Assembly: GCA_012959465.1 (NCBI GenBank)
Contig: DUDC01000279.1
Span: 1-64,000 of the forward strand
Direction of reading: 5' to 3'
Length of the DNA stretch: 64,000 bases
DNA from: Planctomycetaceae bacterium
Lineage (GTDB): Bacteria > Planctomycetota > Planctomycetia > Pirellulales > Pirellulaceae
Shown here: one piece after another, positions 1 to 8,274 of the stretch
Numbering within the stretch: the first letter of the stretch is position 1
How the letters are laid out: the number at the start of each line of letters is the position of its first letter
Translations under genes and position numbers: made by a program
The notes under the pieces: model-generated
Told to the model about the DNA's origin: nothing
The model's input: only the letters and a program-made list of their open reading frames with translations
Database searches by the model: none

Positions 1-16
1 ACCGGAGGCTACTAGC

Positions 17-961
17 ATGTCGTTCGTTACCCGTCGAGAGTTTTGCCGTGTCGGTGCGGGCAGCGTGGTGACGATCGGTTCAGGTCTTTCGCTGCTCGCC
101 AATTCTAGAGACACATCCACTTGCACACTTGGCTACAGCACCTACGCCTTGCCGAATTTGGGCGCGATCGAAGCGATCTCTTTCATTCGTTCCCTCGGAT
201 TCGACTCGATCGAGTTTACCATTACGGCCGATCGCTCGATGGCCCCGGAACGTATTGCGGACGAAGACCGAAGCAAGGTGGCTGCTCATTTAAAGCTACA
301 CCAACTTCAGGTTACAGCGTTGATGGAAAATCTACGTCCCATGGAAACTCCCGAGAGGCACGTGGCGGACTGTCAACGGTTGGAACGTGGATGCGCACTG
401 GCTACGGCGCTCCGCCCCGATGCACCACCACTCATCCAGACTGTGATGGGCGGTGGCGATTGGTCACAGCGCCGACAGTTGTGCCTGGAACGCGTACGAG
501 ACTGGCTGAAAATTGCCGAGAAACACCGAGTCGTTATCGGGATCAAACCGCACCGTGGGCACGCGATGTCAAAACCCGAGGATGCGATCTGGCTCATTGA
601 AAAATTGGGAAATCCTCCCTGGATTCGCATGGTGTTCGACTACAGTCACTTTGTTTTTCGCGACATGCCGATGCCCGAATTGATCCGCCAATCGTTACCC
701 TATACCTCTCACATCGCCGTCAAGGATGCCGAGTTGCACGACGGCAAAGTCCAATTCTCTCTGCCGGGAGAATCGAAGACGATCGATTACGTCGACCTCT
801 TGAAGCGGTTCTACGGCGGCGGATACCGTGGCGATGTTTGCGTCGAGGTGAGTGCTCAAGTGTGGAAGAAAGCTGGATACAAACCCAAACCGACGGCCAA
901 AATCTGTTATCGAAACCTGCAGCGAGCGTTTGTTGATGCGATGATCGAGCGGCCAAACTAA
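17..961 (+). CDS. Secreted sugar phosphate isomerase/epimerase-like TIM-barrel protein
   Basis: A 314-residue protein of the AP-endonuclease-2-like (xylose isomerase-like) TIM-barrel family. The N-terminus has RREF followed by a hydrophobic Gly/Ser-rich stretch, which looks like a Tat signal and suggests export with a bound metal. Barrel-strand motifs typical of the family are visible: GFDSIEFT near residue 60 with a metal-ligand-type Glu, RMVFDYSHF near residue 205 with Asp and His, and DVCVEVS near residue 275 with a final Glu. The start is supported by GGAGG eleven bases upstream. Family members act as isomerases or epimerases on sugars or inositols; the substrate here cannot be read. Gamma-glutamyltranspeptidase follows in the same direction. 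Confidence 0.8.
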   Translation: MSFVTRREFCRVGAGSVVTIGSGLSLLANSRDTSTCTLGYSTYALPNLGAIEAISFIRSLGFDSIEFTITADRSMAPERIADEDRSKVAAHLKLHQLQVTALMENLRPMETPERHVADCQRLERGCALATALRPDAPPLIQTVMGGGDWSQRRQLCLERVRDWLKIAEKHRVVIGIKPHRGHAMSKPEDAIWLIEKLGNPPWIRMVFDYSHFVFRDMPMPELIRQSLPYTSHIAVKDAELHDGKVQFSLPGESKTIDYVDLLKRFYGGGYRGDVCVEVSAQVWKKAGYKPKPTAKICYRNLQRAFVDAMIERPN

Positions 962-1037
962 ACGACCGTCGACATTAACGGACGCAACTGCTTTATTCCG
1001 ACGAGTTTCCGTCGCACATCAACAGGAGTTCGACGCG

Positions 1038-2741
1038 ATGTCTAGACTGCTTACCGTTTTTTTCCTGTACTCCTTGTGCCACATGCCAACCACTGGAAAC
1101 GCTATGGACCGAACAACTGGAGCCACGTTCGCCTCGCGATCGGAGGTGATTGCCAAACACGGCATGGCTGCAACAAGCCATCCTCTGGCAACTCAGATTG
1201 CTGTCGATATCCTAAAACAGGGCGGGAACGCAATTGACGCTGCGATCGCAGCCAATGCGGCTCTCGGCCTCATGGAGCCGACCGGGAACGGAGTCGGCGG
1301 CGACCTCTTCGCCATCGTCTGGATTGCAAAGGAGGAAAAACTCTATGGACTCAATGCCAGCGGTCGTTCACCGCAAAGCTTGACACTGCCCGAATTGCTC
1401 CGACGTGGTCTCAAAGAAATTCCTCCCTATGGACCACTTCCCGTTTCAGTGCCCGGGTGCGTGGACGGATGGTTCGAATTGCATGGCCGCTTTGGTAGCC
1501 TCTCGATGAAACGAGTGCTGGAACCGGCGATTCAATATGCGGAAGAGGGGTTTCCCCTCACTGAGGTGATTGCCGATGGGTGGGCCAATGGAAGCAAGAA
1601 GCTCAAGACATACCCCGGTTTCGCGGAGACGTTCATGCCCGATGGCCGAGCACCTAGGAAAGGTGAGCTGTTTCGCAATCCGCGCCTTGCCAAAACGTTG
1701 CGAAAAATTGCCGATGGCGGCCGGGATGCCTTCTATCGGGGTGACATTGCCAAGACAATCGACACCTTCATGAAACAAAACGGCGGCTACTTGAGCTACG
1801 AGGACCTGAGCGAACATCGATCGGAATGGGTCGAACCGGTCTCTATCGACTACCGTGGCTATCGGGTTTGGGAGCTTCCACCCAACGGACAAGGAATCGC
1901 CGCTCTTCAAATGCTACAGATCCTTGAAGAGTACAATTTGGCCGAGTATGGCTTTGGAAGTTGGGAGCATATGCATTTGTTCGCGGAGGCCAAGAAGCTG
2001 GCTTTTGAGGATCGGGCGAAGTTCTATGCCGACCCTGAATTCAACAAGATACCCGTGCGTGAACTCATCTCGAAGGAATATGCCGATCGTCGACGCAAGC
2101 TGATTCGCTTGGACAAATCGGCCGACACTTACCCGACCGGAAATCCGAACCTAGAAGCCGGCGACACGATTTACCTGACCGTCGCTGACGAAGATCGCAA
2201 TATGGTATCGCTGATCCAAAGCAACTACCGTGGTTTCGGGTCGGGCATGTGCCCCGACGGACTCGGCTTCTGCCTACAGGACCGTGGGCAACTCTTCGAT
2301 CTAAACGAAGAGTGCTTCAACACGTACGAACCCGGCAAGCGTCCGTTCCATACGATCATCCCCGCCTTCATTACCAAGGACGGGAAACCATACATGAGCT
2401 TCGGAGTGATGGGCGGAGCCACGCAGCCGCAGGCACACGCCCAGATCGTCATGAATATCGTCGACTTCAAAATGAACCTGCAGGAAGCCGGTGACGCACC
2501 TCGCATGGTCCATGCTGGTTCGTCACAACCAACCGGTTCACGCATGACCGACGGAGGTTTCTTGCAAGTCGAAAACGGCTTTAGCTATCAGACCCTTCGT
2601 ACTCTTCTCAACAAAGGCCACGATGTTCGTTACGCGGATGGCCCCTACGGCGGCTATCAAGCGATTCGCTACGACGCCGAGCAAGATGTGTACTATGGAG
2701 CGTCCGAGTCGAGAAAGGACGGGCAGGCGGCCGGGTGGTAA
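1038..2741 (+). CDS. Gamma-glutamyltranspeptidase family protein
   Basis: A 567-residue Ntn-hydrolase of the gamma-glutamyltransferase family, which cleaves gamma-glutamyl bonds (glutathione and related compounds) in the periplasm. A hydrophobic signal peptide covers about residues 1-22. The early motif GGNAIDAAIAANAALG (about 59-74) is characteristic. Family enzymes self-cleave before a catalytic Thr; the matching site is T377 in GDTIYLTVAD, followed by GFGSGM. The later FGVMGGATQPQAHAQ is the conserved Gly-rich segment of the small subunit. Length is normal for the family. It starts 76 bases after the isomerase-like gene and may be co-transcribed with it. A cephalosporin-acylase-like relative is possible. 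Confidence 0.9.
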   Translation: MSRLLTVFFLYSLCHMPTTGNAMDRTTGATFASRSEVIAKHGMAATSHPLATQIAVDILKQGGNAIDAAIAANAALGLMEPTGNGVGGDLFAIVWIAKEEKLYGLNASGRSPQSLTLPELLRRGLKEIPPYGPLPVSVPGCVDGWFELHGRFGSLSMKRVLEPAIQYAEEGFPLTEVIADGWANGSKKLKTYPGFAETFMPDGRAPRKGELFRNPRLAKTLRKIADGGRDAFYRGDIAKTIDTFMKQNGGYLSYEDLSEHRSEWVEPVSIDYRGYRVWELPPNGQGIAALQMLQILEEYNLAEYGFGSWEHMHLFAEAKKLAFEDRAKFYADPEFNKIPVRELISKEYADRRRKLIRLDKSADTYPTGNPNLEAGDTIYLTVADEDRNMVSLIQSNYRGFGSGMCPDGLGFCLQDRGQLFDLNEECFNTYEPGKRPFHTIIPAFITKDGKPYMSFGVMGGATQPQAHAQIVMNIVDFKMNLQEAGDAPRMVHAGSSQPTGSRMTDGGFLQVENGFSYQTLRTLLNKGHDVRYADGPYGGYQAIRYDAEQDVYYGASESRKDGQAAGW

Positions 2742-2752
2742 TGTTTGGGAGT

Positions 2753-2896
2753 ACGGGGCGTTGCCGCTTCGTTGCGCAGGATTTGAGCCGTCGGCGCTAG
2801 CCTCGGGTCTTACAAGATCACGTGGTGAATCCAAAAAGAGCCCACGCTAGCGCGTGCGGATCAGACAAGACACTGACGGAAGCCAGTGCCACACAT
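2753..2896. repeat. Composite intergenic repeat: ggggcgttgc hairpin plus half of the tgtggcactggc palindrome
   Basis: The gap between the transpeptidase and the convergent sulfatase holds a ggggcgttgccgcttcgttgc hairpin (2753-2778), the words gatttgagcc and cgctag, a short hairpin cacgc-tagc-gcgtg (about 2842-2855), and at the right end agccagtgccacacatt (2880-2896). The same order of words recurs at 13131-13250, and inverted and shorter at 44653-44733. It is therefore a dispersed element, not a simple terminator. It could still terminate transcription between the two converging genes. Confidence 0.6.
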
Positions 2897-2900
2897 TTTT

Positions 2901-4256
2901 CTAAGGCGTGCCCGCGGGTACCTCGGCATCTCGATCGTTACTGGCGATGGCATCAAGCCGTTCTGAGAGCTCTTTTACTTTCAAGGGCATTTTCGGCGCC
3001 AAGTCCAACGCCTCGTTTGGGTCGGCGGCCACATTGAACAACTGACGAATGGGTTCCGTACGCGTATTTTTGACGATCAGCTTCCAATCTCCGCGGCGAA
3101 GCGCCGACGAACGAAAACTCGGCCCGGCCCAATAGAGATCCCGTTCAGCAAGCTCGGTTTTGTTTGTCAGCGCTGGCCAGATATCTTTACCATCCCAATT
3201 CAATTTCCGCTTCTCGTCGTACTTAGCCAATGCGCAAAGAGTTGGCATCCAGTCTGTGATGTGAATAGGCGTGGCGCACTTGCCCGGCTTCAACACGCCG
3301 GGCCAGCATACCGCCGTGGGCACTCGAATCCCACCTTCATAGAGCTCCCCTTTCTTTCCCCGCAAGGGGAGATTGCGGCCCGGCAGTCTGCCTTGCGGGT
3401 AGGAGTCAAACGGATAGCGAGTGTCGTTGTTTTCTGCCGTGCTTCCGCCATTGTCGCTAGTGAACACAATCAAGGTATTGTCGCTCTTCCCACTCATGTG
3501 TACAGCGGCAAGGATCTTACCGACAGCATCGTCCATGTGCATGACGCAGGCTGCATAGTGTCGCGCCACGTCGCCCTCAATCGCGTCAGGTACTCTGTCG
3601 AGCCATTCGGTCGGTTCGTCAACCGGCAAGTGGACGGCAGTGAACGGGACGTAGAGAAAAAACGGTCGGTCGCCACGACCACGCAACCAGCCGATCGCTT
3701 CGGTTGTCAGCAAATCCGTGACGTGCCCCTTCTCGACAATCAACTCACCATTTCGATGCCAGGTAATGCTGTACGGTCCTTTCTTATAAAAATGCCTCCA
3801 CGAATTGACCCCACCTGCCAATGAACCGTAGGCATGGTCAAATCCAAATCGGTTGGGACCCCATTCTGGTTTGGAACCGAGATGCCATTTACCTACCAAA
3901 CAGGTTTCATACCCGACCGATTGAAGCGCTTTGGCCAAGGACACGGTCTCCCATGGCAGGGAGCGCTCGTTGCGAGGTCCAGTGACGCCAAATCGACTCC
4001 AGTAACGCCCAGTCAACAGTCCAATACGAGTCGGCGTGCAAACGGGCGCGACATAGTGATGGGTCAATTCGAGACTCTGTTTCACTAGCCGATCCAAGTT
4101 GGGTGTCGCAATGTTGCCACCGTGAAACGCGACATCCGACCAGCCCAAATCATCAGCCATGATCATCACAATGTTGGGACTTGTTTCCGCGCTGAGCACA
4201 AATGGTTGCGTGACGATCGCAACCATCAGGGCCAAGCTGTGTAACATTGGTTTCAT
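2901..4256 (-). CDS. Arylsulfatase family protein (formylglycine-dependent sulfatase)
   Basis: A 451-residue type I sulfatase that would hydrolyse sulfate esters, probably of a polysaccharide, outside the cytoplasm. The start is set at the ATG directly before the signal peptide (MKPMLHSLALMVAIVTQPFV). Visible motifs are MADDLGWSD with two metal-binding Asp residues, the active-site motif CTPTR with C73 to be oxidised to formylglycine, GKWHLG, and TSDNGG with the second metal pair. Length is complete. It lies 28 bases downstream of another minus-strand sulfatase and probably shares its transcript. Substrate cannot be deduced from the sequence. Confidence 0.93.
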   Translation of the reverse strand: MKPMLHSLALMVAIVTQPFVLSAETSPNIVMIMADDLGWSDVAFHGGNIATPNLDRLVKQSLELTHHYVAPVCTPTRIGLLTGRYWSRFGVTGPRNERSLPWETVSLAKALQSVGYETCLVGKWHLGSKPEWGPNRFGFDHAYGSLAGGVNSWRHFYKKGPYSITWHRNGELIVEKGHVTDLLTTEAIGWLRGRGDRPFFLYVPFTAVHLPVDEPTEWLDRVPDAIEGDVARHYAACVMHMDDAVGKILAAVHMSGKSDNTLIVFTSDNGGSTAENNDTRYPFDSYPQGRLPGRNLPLRGKKGELYEGGIRVPTAVCWPGVLKPGKCATPIHITDWMPTLCALAKYDEKRKLNWDGKDIWPALTNKTELAERDLYWAGPSFRSSALRRGDWKLIVKNTRTEPIRQLFNVAADPNEALDLAPKMPLKVKELSERLDAIASNDRDAEVPAGTP

Positions 4257-4284
4257 ATTATTCTTGTCGCGATGTTTGTGAGCA

Positions 4285-6195
4285 CTATTTACTGCCGATG
4301 ATGCCAATTTCGGCCGCGGATCCCCATTCTTTTCCGTTTACCTCGGAGAGAACGCGGACACGCACATACCGACCTCGAACTGGCTGCTTGCAATCTGCGC
4401 TCTGTGGGGTGCGGACCTTTTTAAACTCTGTCGTTGCGACCGGCTCGCCAAACGAGTCGGGCGAGTCGCTCACTGAAAACTCCGTTTTGGAAAAAGCACC
4501 ATTCCAACCGTTGTCCTGACGTGCCAGATAGCGAAATCCACGAATGTCATATGTGGCGCCTAGATCGATGACCAGTTCGTGTGGGTGCTTGGCACGTTTG
4601 CTAGAAAACTGGGAATGCCAGACGCTTCGCGGATTCCCGTCAATTGCATACACGGCCTTGCGGTCGTTGTCAAAATTCTCACTGCTGAAGCGAACAAGCT
4701 TCATTTCCTGAGCAGGAATCAGATCTTTCTCTGTGAGACGGTTCACTTTGGAACGAGGGCCGGTTGTGGGAGGGCGGGTGGAGCCCCATTTGGCGTCCCG
4801 GTCGCGCTGGTGCCGGGTGCGTTTGGGATCCAAGTACGTTCCTGCTCGAACCGGTTCGTGTGATGCAGCCACATAGCGTTCCACGCGCGCCACAATTTCC
4901 GGATGTTGTTTGGCTTTGTTCGTGGTTTCGCTAATATCCACCGTTAGATCGTACAGTTCCCACGAGGCGTTACTCTTTGTCCGGATCGCTTTCCAATTCT
5001 CGACGCGAACGGCGACCTGTGAGCCGAATTCCCAGTAGAGATACTCGTGCTTCTTCTGTTTCTCGCTGGCGCCGAGCAATTCGGGCAAGATGGACAGCCC
5101 GTCGATGTCACTTGGGGCCGTGGCTCCCGTCAATTCCGCCAAGGTCGGTAGCACATCCGGTTGATAAAACAACAAATCGCTGACTTCACCTGCTTTGATT
5201 TTTCCCGGCCACCTGGCGATGAACGGAATCCTCAAACCACCTTCATAGAGATTCCCCTTACCGCCTCGGAACTCGACACCCGTGCGAGGATTGACGTTCG
5301 GACCGAAGTAGCCCCGCGGATGCTGCTTGCTGCGAAACCGATCCTGACCGCCATTGTCGCCGGTGAAAAAGACGATCGTATCGTCCTGAAGATTCAACTT
5401 CTCAAGCAAATCCAAGACCTGGCCGACGTTGCGGTCGACCATCGTCACCATCGCCGCGTAGTTCTTGATCTCTTGCGATAGGTCGGGGTCCTGCACCCAT
5501 TTGTCGTTACGATATTGTTCCCAGGCAGGGTCATCGGCTGGAATGTCGTACATCCCATGGGGCGGAGTGATCGGCAGATAACAGAAAAACGGCCGTTCCC
5601 TGTTTTTCTTGATGAACTCCAATGCCTCGTTCATGATCGAGTAATGCGAGTACGTCTGACCCGTACGCCCACCGATGTTCCCCGCGAGAGGTACCTCCTC
5701 GCTGTTTCGAATCAAGTAGGGCGGATAGAAGGAATGAGCGTGAACCTGGTCGTAGTACCCGAAGAACAGATCAAATCCATGCTGTTCAGGCACTCCCGTT
5801 GAGTCTCGACCGCCACATCCCCATTTACCAAAGCCGCCTGTCGCATAGCCACTGGCCTTCAGCATGGATGCGATCGTTCGTTCGCCGGCCCGCAATGGTG
5901 TGCCGCCGTCGTTGGCTCGCACCGAAGCGTGCCCCGCATGCTTCCCCGTCATCAGATTACACCGCAGGGGCGCACAAACGGGCGCACCGGCTAAAGCCTG
6001 CGTGAACCGAATCCCCTCAGTCGCCATTCGATCAATACGTGGCGTGTGTATCCGGGTGTTTCCCATGTGCGACAATTCGAAGTATGCCAGTTCGTCGGAC
6101 ATGATGAAGACAATGTTCGGCGGTCGCTCGGCAGCCTTCGCCCCTACGGCTAATCCGCATAAGAGGACCGCAAGTCCCAAACGATATGATTTCAT
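4285..6195 (-). CDS. Sulfatase with C-terminal F5/8 type C (discoidin-like) domain
   Basis: A 636-residue secreted protein. The signal peptide is MKSYRLGLAVLLCGLAVGAKA, which sets the start. The sulfatase domain spans about residues 25-470, with GKWGCGG and FFTGDNGGQ clear. Two positions are unusual: the first metal motif reads MSDELAY rather than the usual ADDxGxxD, and the active-site motif is C74-A-P-L-R, with Leu where Ser or Thr is normal. Residues of about 500-636 form a discoidin/F5/8C-like beta-sandwich (VYAIDGNPRSVWHS, HELVIDLGATYDIRGFRYL, GRYVRVRVLS), which often binds carbohydrate. The middle of the three-sulfatase minus-strand run. Whether it is a working sulfatase depends on the altered residues. 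Confidence 0.88.
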   Translation of the reverse strand: MKSYRLGLAVLLCGLAVGAKAAERPPNIVFIMSDELAYFELSHMGNTRIHTPRIDRMATEGIRFTQALAGAPVCAPLRCNLMTGKHAGHASVRANDGGTPLRAGERTIASMLKASGYATGGFGKWGCGGRDSTGVPEQHGFDLFFGYYDQVHAHSFYPPYLIRNSEEVPLAGNIGGRTGQTYSHYSIMNEALEFIKKNRERPFFCYLPITPPHGMYDIPADDPAWEQYRNDKWVQDPDLSQEIKNYAAMVTMVDRNVGQVLDLLEKLNLQDDTIVFFTGDNGGQDRFRSKQHPRGYFGPNVNPRTGVEFRGGKGNLYEGGLRIPFIARWPGKIKAGEVSDLLFYQPDVLPTLAELTGATAPSDIDGLSILPELLGASEKQKKHEYLYWEFGSQVAVRVENWKAIRTKSNASWELYDLTVDISETTNKAKQHPEIVARVERYVAASHEPVRAGTYLDPKRTRHQRDRDAKWGSTRPPTTGPRSKVNRLTEKDLIPAQEMKLVRFSSENFDNDRKAVYAIDGNPRSVWHSQFSSKRAKHPHELVIDLGATYDIRGFRYLARQDNGWNGAFSKTEFSVSDSPDSFGEPVATTEFKKVRTPQSADCKQPVRGRYVRVRVLSEVNGKEWGSAAEIGIIGSK

Positions 6196-6233
6196 TTTCA
6201 CTCGCTGTTTCTCGATAAGAGTTTTGTTTTCGT

Positions 6234-6266
6234 ACAACAATGTGTGCCATTGGCACACATTGTTGT
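6234..6266. repeat. Perfect 33-nt palindrome just after the truncated sulfatase
   Basis: Sixteen bases (6234-6249, acaacaatgtgtgcca) are exactly complementary to 6251-6266 around one central t. It lies two bases beyond the stop codon of the truncated sulfatase and 38 bases before the start of the next minus-strand gene. The inner tgtgtgcca resembles the tgtggcactggc palindromes elsewhere in the window. No T-run follows on either side, so a classic rho-independent terminator is not supported. Confidence 0.8.
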
Positions 6267-6267
6267 C

Positions 6268-6999
6268 TCAGGACGCAAACCGCCAAGTCATATTAGGTTT
6301 ACCACGATCGTCTTGAAATTCAATCGATTGAATTTCCGCTCCAAAGGTGGGTAGATACAAACGCGGGACATGTGGCGCTCGGTAGGCGCAATAGAAAAAG
6401 AACGGCTCGTCGTAATGCCGTTTAATGAAGGCACAGGCCGCCGCGCTGTTGACGTCGAGATGATAGAGTTTGGATTGTTCTGGCCCTGGTCGGCGGTCAC
6501 GCCCATCGAGATCATAATTCGCCCAGCCTGGGCGATTCGCGTTCTTATAATAAACGTCGTCAAAACCGTGATCTACGATCGCCGCCGGCTGTCCGAGGTG
6601 CCATTTTCCCGTCATGCCCGTTGAGTACCCAGCCCTCTTCAGTCGCTCCGCGATTGTCTGAATCGCGTTGAAGCCGTCTAGCGACTCACCATTACTTTCG
6701 ACACCCAGTCGATTCTGGTACTGCCCGCTCAGCAGACCGGCGCGCGACGGCACGCACTGGGGCGCCGTGACATAGCCGGATGTCATTCGCACGCCACCCA
6801 ACGCCAAGTTATCGATGTTGGGAGTCCTGATATCGTCGACAACACCCTGGCAGGAGAGGTCCGAATATCCGTGATCATCGGTGAAAATCACAATAACATT
6901 TGGCTTGACCGATGGCTCAGCCCCAAAAGATTCCGCCACCGCAATCGAGACGATGACGCAACTGAACAACGAAAGTAGAGCGAAGGCGAAGCGGTTCAT
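6268..6999 (-). CDS. Truncated sulfatase (N-terminal half only)
   Basis: A 243-residue remnant of a sulfatase. It has a signal peptide (MNRFAFALLSLFSCVIVSIAVA), FTDDHGYSD with metal-binding Asp residues, the intact active-site motif CVPSR with C82, TGKWHLG, and AYRAPHVPR with the usual His. It then stops at the point where about 200 more residues are expected, including the DNG metal pair. The last 25 residues (from FGAEIQSIEF) do not look like sulfatase; they weakly resemble the beginning of the beta-sandwich tail found on some planctomycete surface proteins, which would mean an internal deletion plus a second truncation. Lacking half of the metal site it should not hydrolyse sulfate esters. 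Probably a decaying gene. Confidence 0.75.
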   Translation of the reverse strand: MNRFAFALLSLFSCVIVSIAVAESFGAEPSVKPNVIVIFTDDHGYSDLSCQGVVDDIRTPNIDNLALGGVRMTSGYVTAPQCVPSRAGLLSGQYQNRLGVESNGESLDGFNAIQTIAERLKRAGYSTGMTGKWHLGQPAAIVDHGFDDVYYKNANRPGWANYDLDGRDRRPGPEQSKLYHLDVNSAAACAFIKRHYDEPFFFYCAYRAPHVPRLYLPTFGAEIQSIEFQDDRGKPNMTWRFAS

Positions 7000-7050
7000 A
7001 ACAGTCAAGTTACACCAGACAGAGCGTTGGAGCGAATGGAGAGGGGAATC

Positions 7051-7085
7051 AATGTGTGGCACTGGCTCTGCCAGTGCCACACATT
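7051..7085. repeat. Dispersed palindrome, 16-bp stem with 3-nt loop (core tgtggcactggc)
   Basis: aatgtgtggcactggc at 7051-7066 pairs perfectly with 7070-7085 around the loop tct. A close copy is at 25828-25856, and half-copies at 2880-2896 and 13230-13248. Being symmetrical and intergenic, it behaves like a REP-type repeat. It lies between the aldo/keto reductase and the truncated sulfatase, both on the minus strand, and could act as a terminator or mRNA-stabilising hairpin for the former. Confidence 0.8.
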
Positions 7086-7114
7086 TGAGATTCCGACGGC
7101 TCGTTGTCGTTCGC

Positions 7115-7139
7115 CCGACAAGTCCGAGCACTCCAAAGT
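7115..7139 (+). repeat. Dispersed 25-bp motif (gcactccaaagt family), copy 1
   Basis: This segment, ending gagcactccaaagt, matches the reverse complement of 46210-46234 at 23 of 25 positions. Both copies lie in short intergenic gaps. No function can be assigned. Confidence 0.5.
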
Positions 7140-7176
7140 TTGGATTGCGTTGACTTGTCACAGCTATTCCGCAACT

Positions 7177-8100
7177 TCACTCCCACATACTTGGAGTAAT
7201 GACCTCGTCCGGCAGGTTATTTTCCACGTCATCGATGGCGGACAACACATCCGTTGGCAACGGGCCGCGATGAAACAACCTCAGGTTGTCAATCATTTGC
7301 TGCTCACACTCGACACCGACCACAAGACTGGTCACGTCCGGATCGGTTATTGCGTGACGCAAGGCGAGTTCTGCTAAGGGCATGCCAGCGTCTTCGGCAA
7401 TGCGAGCCAACTGACGGCGAACGGGTAGGACTTCCTTTAGCCGTTGTGGAATCTCCACCTCGTCCATGAGCAACAAACCCTGGAGATAGACGCTACGTTG
7501 GAACACTGCGACCTGGTGGGATGCTGCCCATTGGAAGATCCCGCTGTCGCGATGGCGGCGGTCGAGCAGATTGGATGGCAACTGGAGGACGGCCGCCCGC
7601 TCCTGCTCTGCGAGGCGTCTGGCCGAACCGGAGTCGTTTCCGCAGGAGATGCCGACATGACCAATCCAACCTCTTGTCACCAGACTGTCCAGCACCTCCA
7701 TGTACGGAGCGTCCGATTCGCGATGAAACAGCACGATCGGAAGGGTATCCAGGCCCAGTCTCCTCTGAGAATTACGGACAGAAGACTCGATCGATTGACG
7801 TGCCAGTAGGGGATCGCGAGAAGCCTCATCATCCAACGCTGAGATTTTGGTGACAACGTTGCAACGGTCCAGCGCATTCAGCTCGCGAAGTGCTCGCCCC
7901 AACACTTCCTCGCTGGTTCCATAATCGGCGGCAGTATCAAAACAATTCACGCCGCCGTCTAGGCAAACTCGTAGGATTTTGACGACATCACTGTACGAAG
8001 TTTGCCCACCGCGATTCGCGACGCCGTAGGGGAGCCCAAACTGAACAGTGCCCAGCGTGAGTCGAGATAGTCTGAGATCTTTCCACAGCGAAATATTCAT
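7177..8100 (-). CDS. Aldo/keto reductase family oxidoreductase
   Basis: A 307-residue NADPH-dependent aldo/keto reductase. The TIM-barrel catalytic tetrad is visible: D55 and Y60 in NCFDTAADYG, K85 in VVTKIS, and H125 in VLFHRES. RLTLGTVQFGLPYGV at the N-terminus is typical of the subgroup that includes spore-coat-polysaccharide-type and mannose-related reductases. No signal peptide, so cytoplasmic. It stands alone on the minus strand; the upstream minus-strand repetitive gene is separated by 174 bases and a strong hairpin. Substrate unknown. Confidence 0.88.
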   Translation of the reverse strand: MNISLWKDLRLSRLTLGTVQFGLPYGVANRGGQTSYSDVVKILRVCLDGGVNCFDTAADYGTSEEVLGRALRELNALDRCNVVTKISALDDEASRDPLLARQSIESSVRNSQRRLGLDTLPIVLFHRESDAPYMEVLDSLVTRGWIGHVGISCGNDSGSARRLAEQERAAVLQLPSNLLDRRHRDSGIFQWAASHQVAVFQRSVYLQGLLLMDEVEIPQRLKEVLPVRRQLARIAEDAGMPLAELALRHAITDPDVTSLVVGVECEQQMIDNLRLFHRGPLPTDVLSAIDDVENNLPDEVITPSMWE

Positions 8101-8202
8101 CTACCATCAATCGAGCAGCTCGCAACACTGTGTGGCGAGGGCAGTCGTGACCTCGCGAGTAACGTGGCGACGCGCGGGTCGATTGCATGCCAGCACTTCT
8201 CC

Positions 8203-8239
8203 CGTCCGGTTTCGTCGACATTGTCGAATCCACCGGACG
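8203..8239 (-). other. Strong imperfect hairpin between two minus-strand genes
   Basis: Outer stem cgtccggt (8203-8210) pairs with accggacg (8232-8239), and an inner palindrome tcgaca-t-tgtcga lies at 8215-8227. On the minus strand it lies 36 bases downstream of the repetitive-protein stop. It may end that transcript or protect its 3' end. There is no T-run, so the terminator call is tentative. Confidence 0.5.
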
Positions 8240-8274
8240 AGTGTTGTACTTTCCCAGATCATCACCGCGACGGA

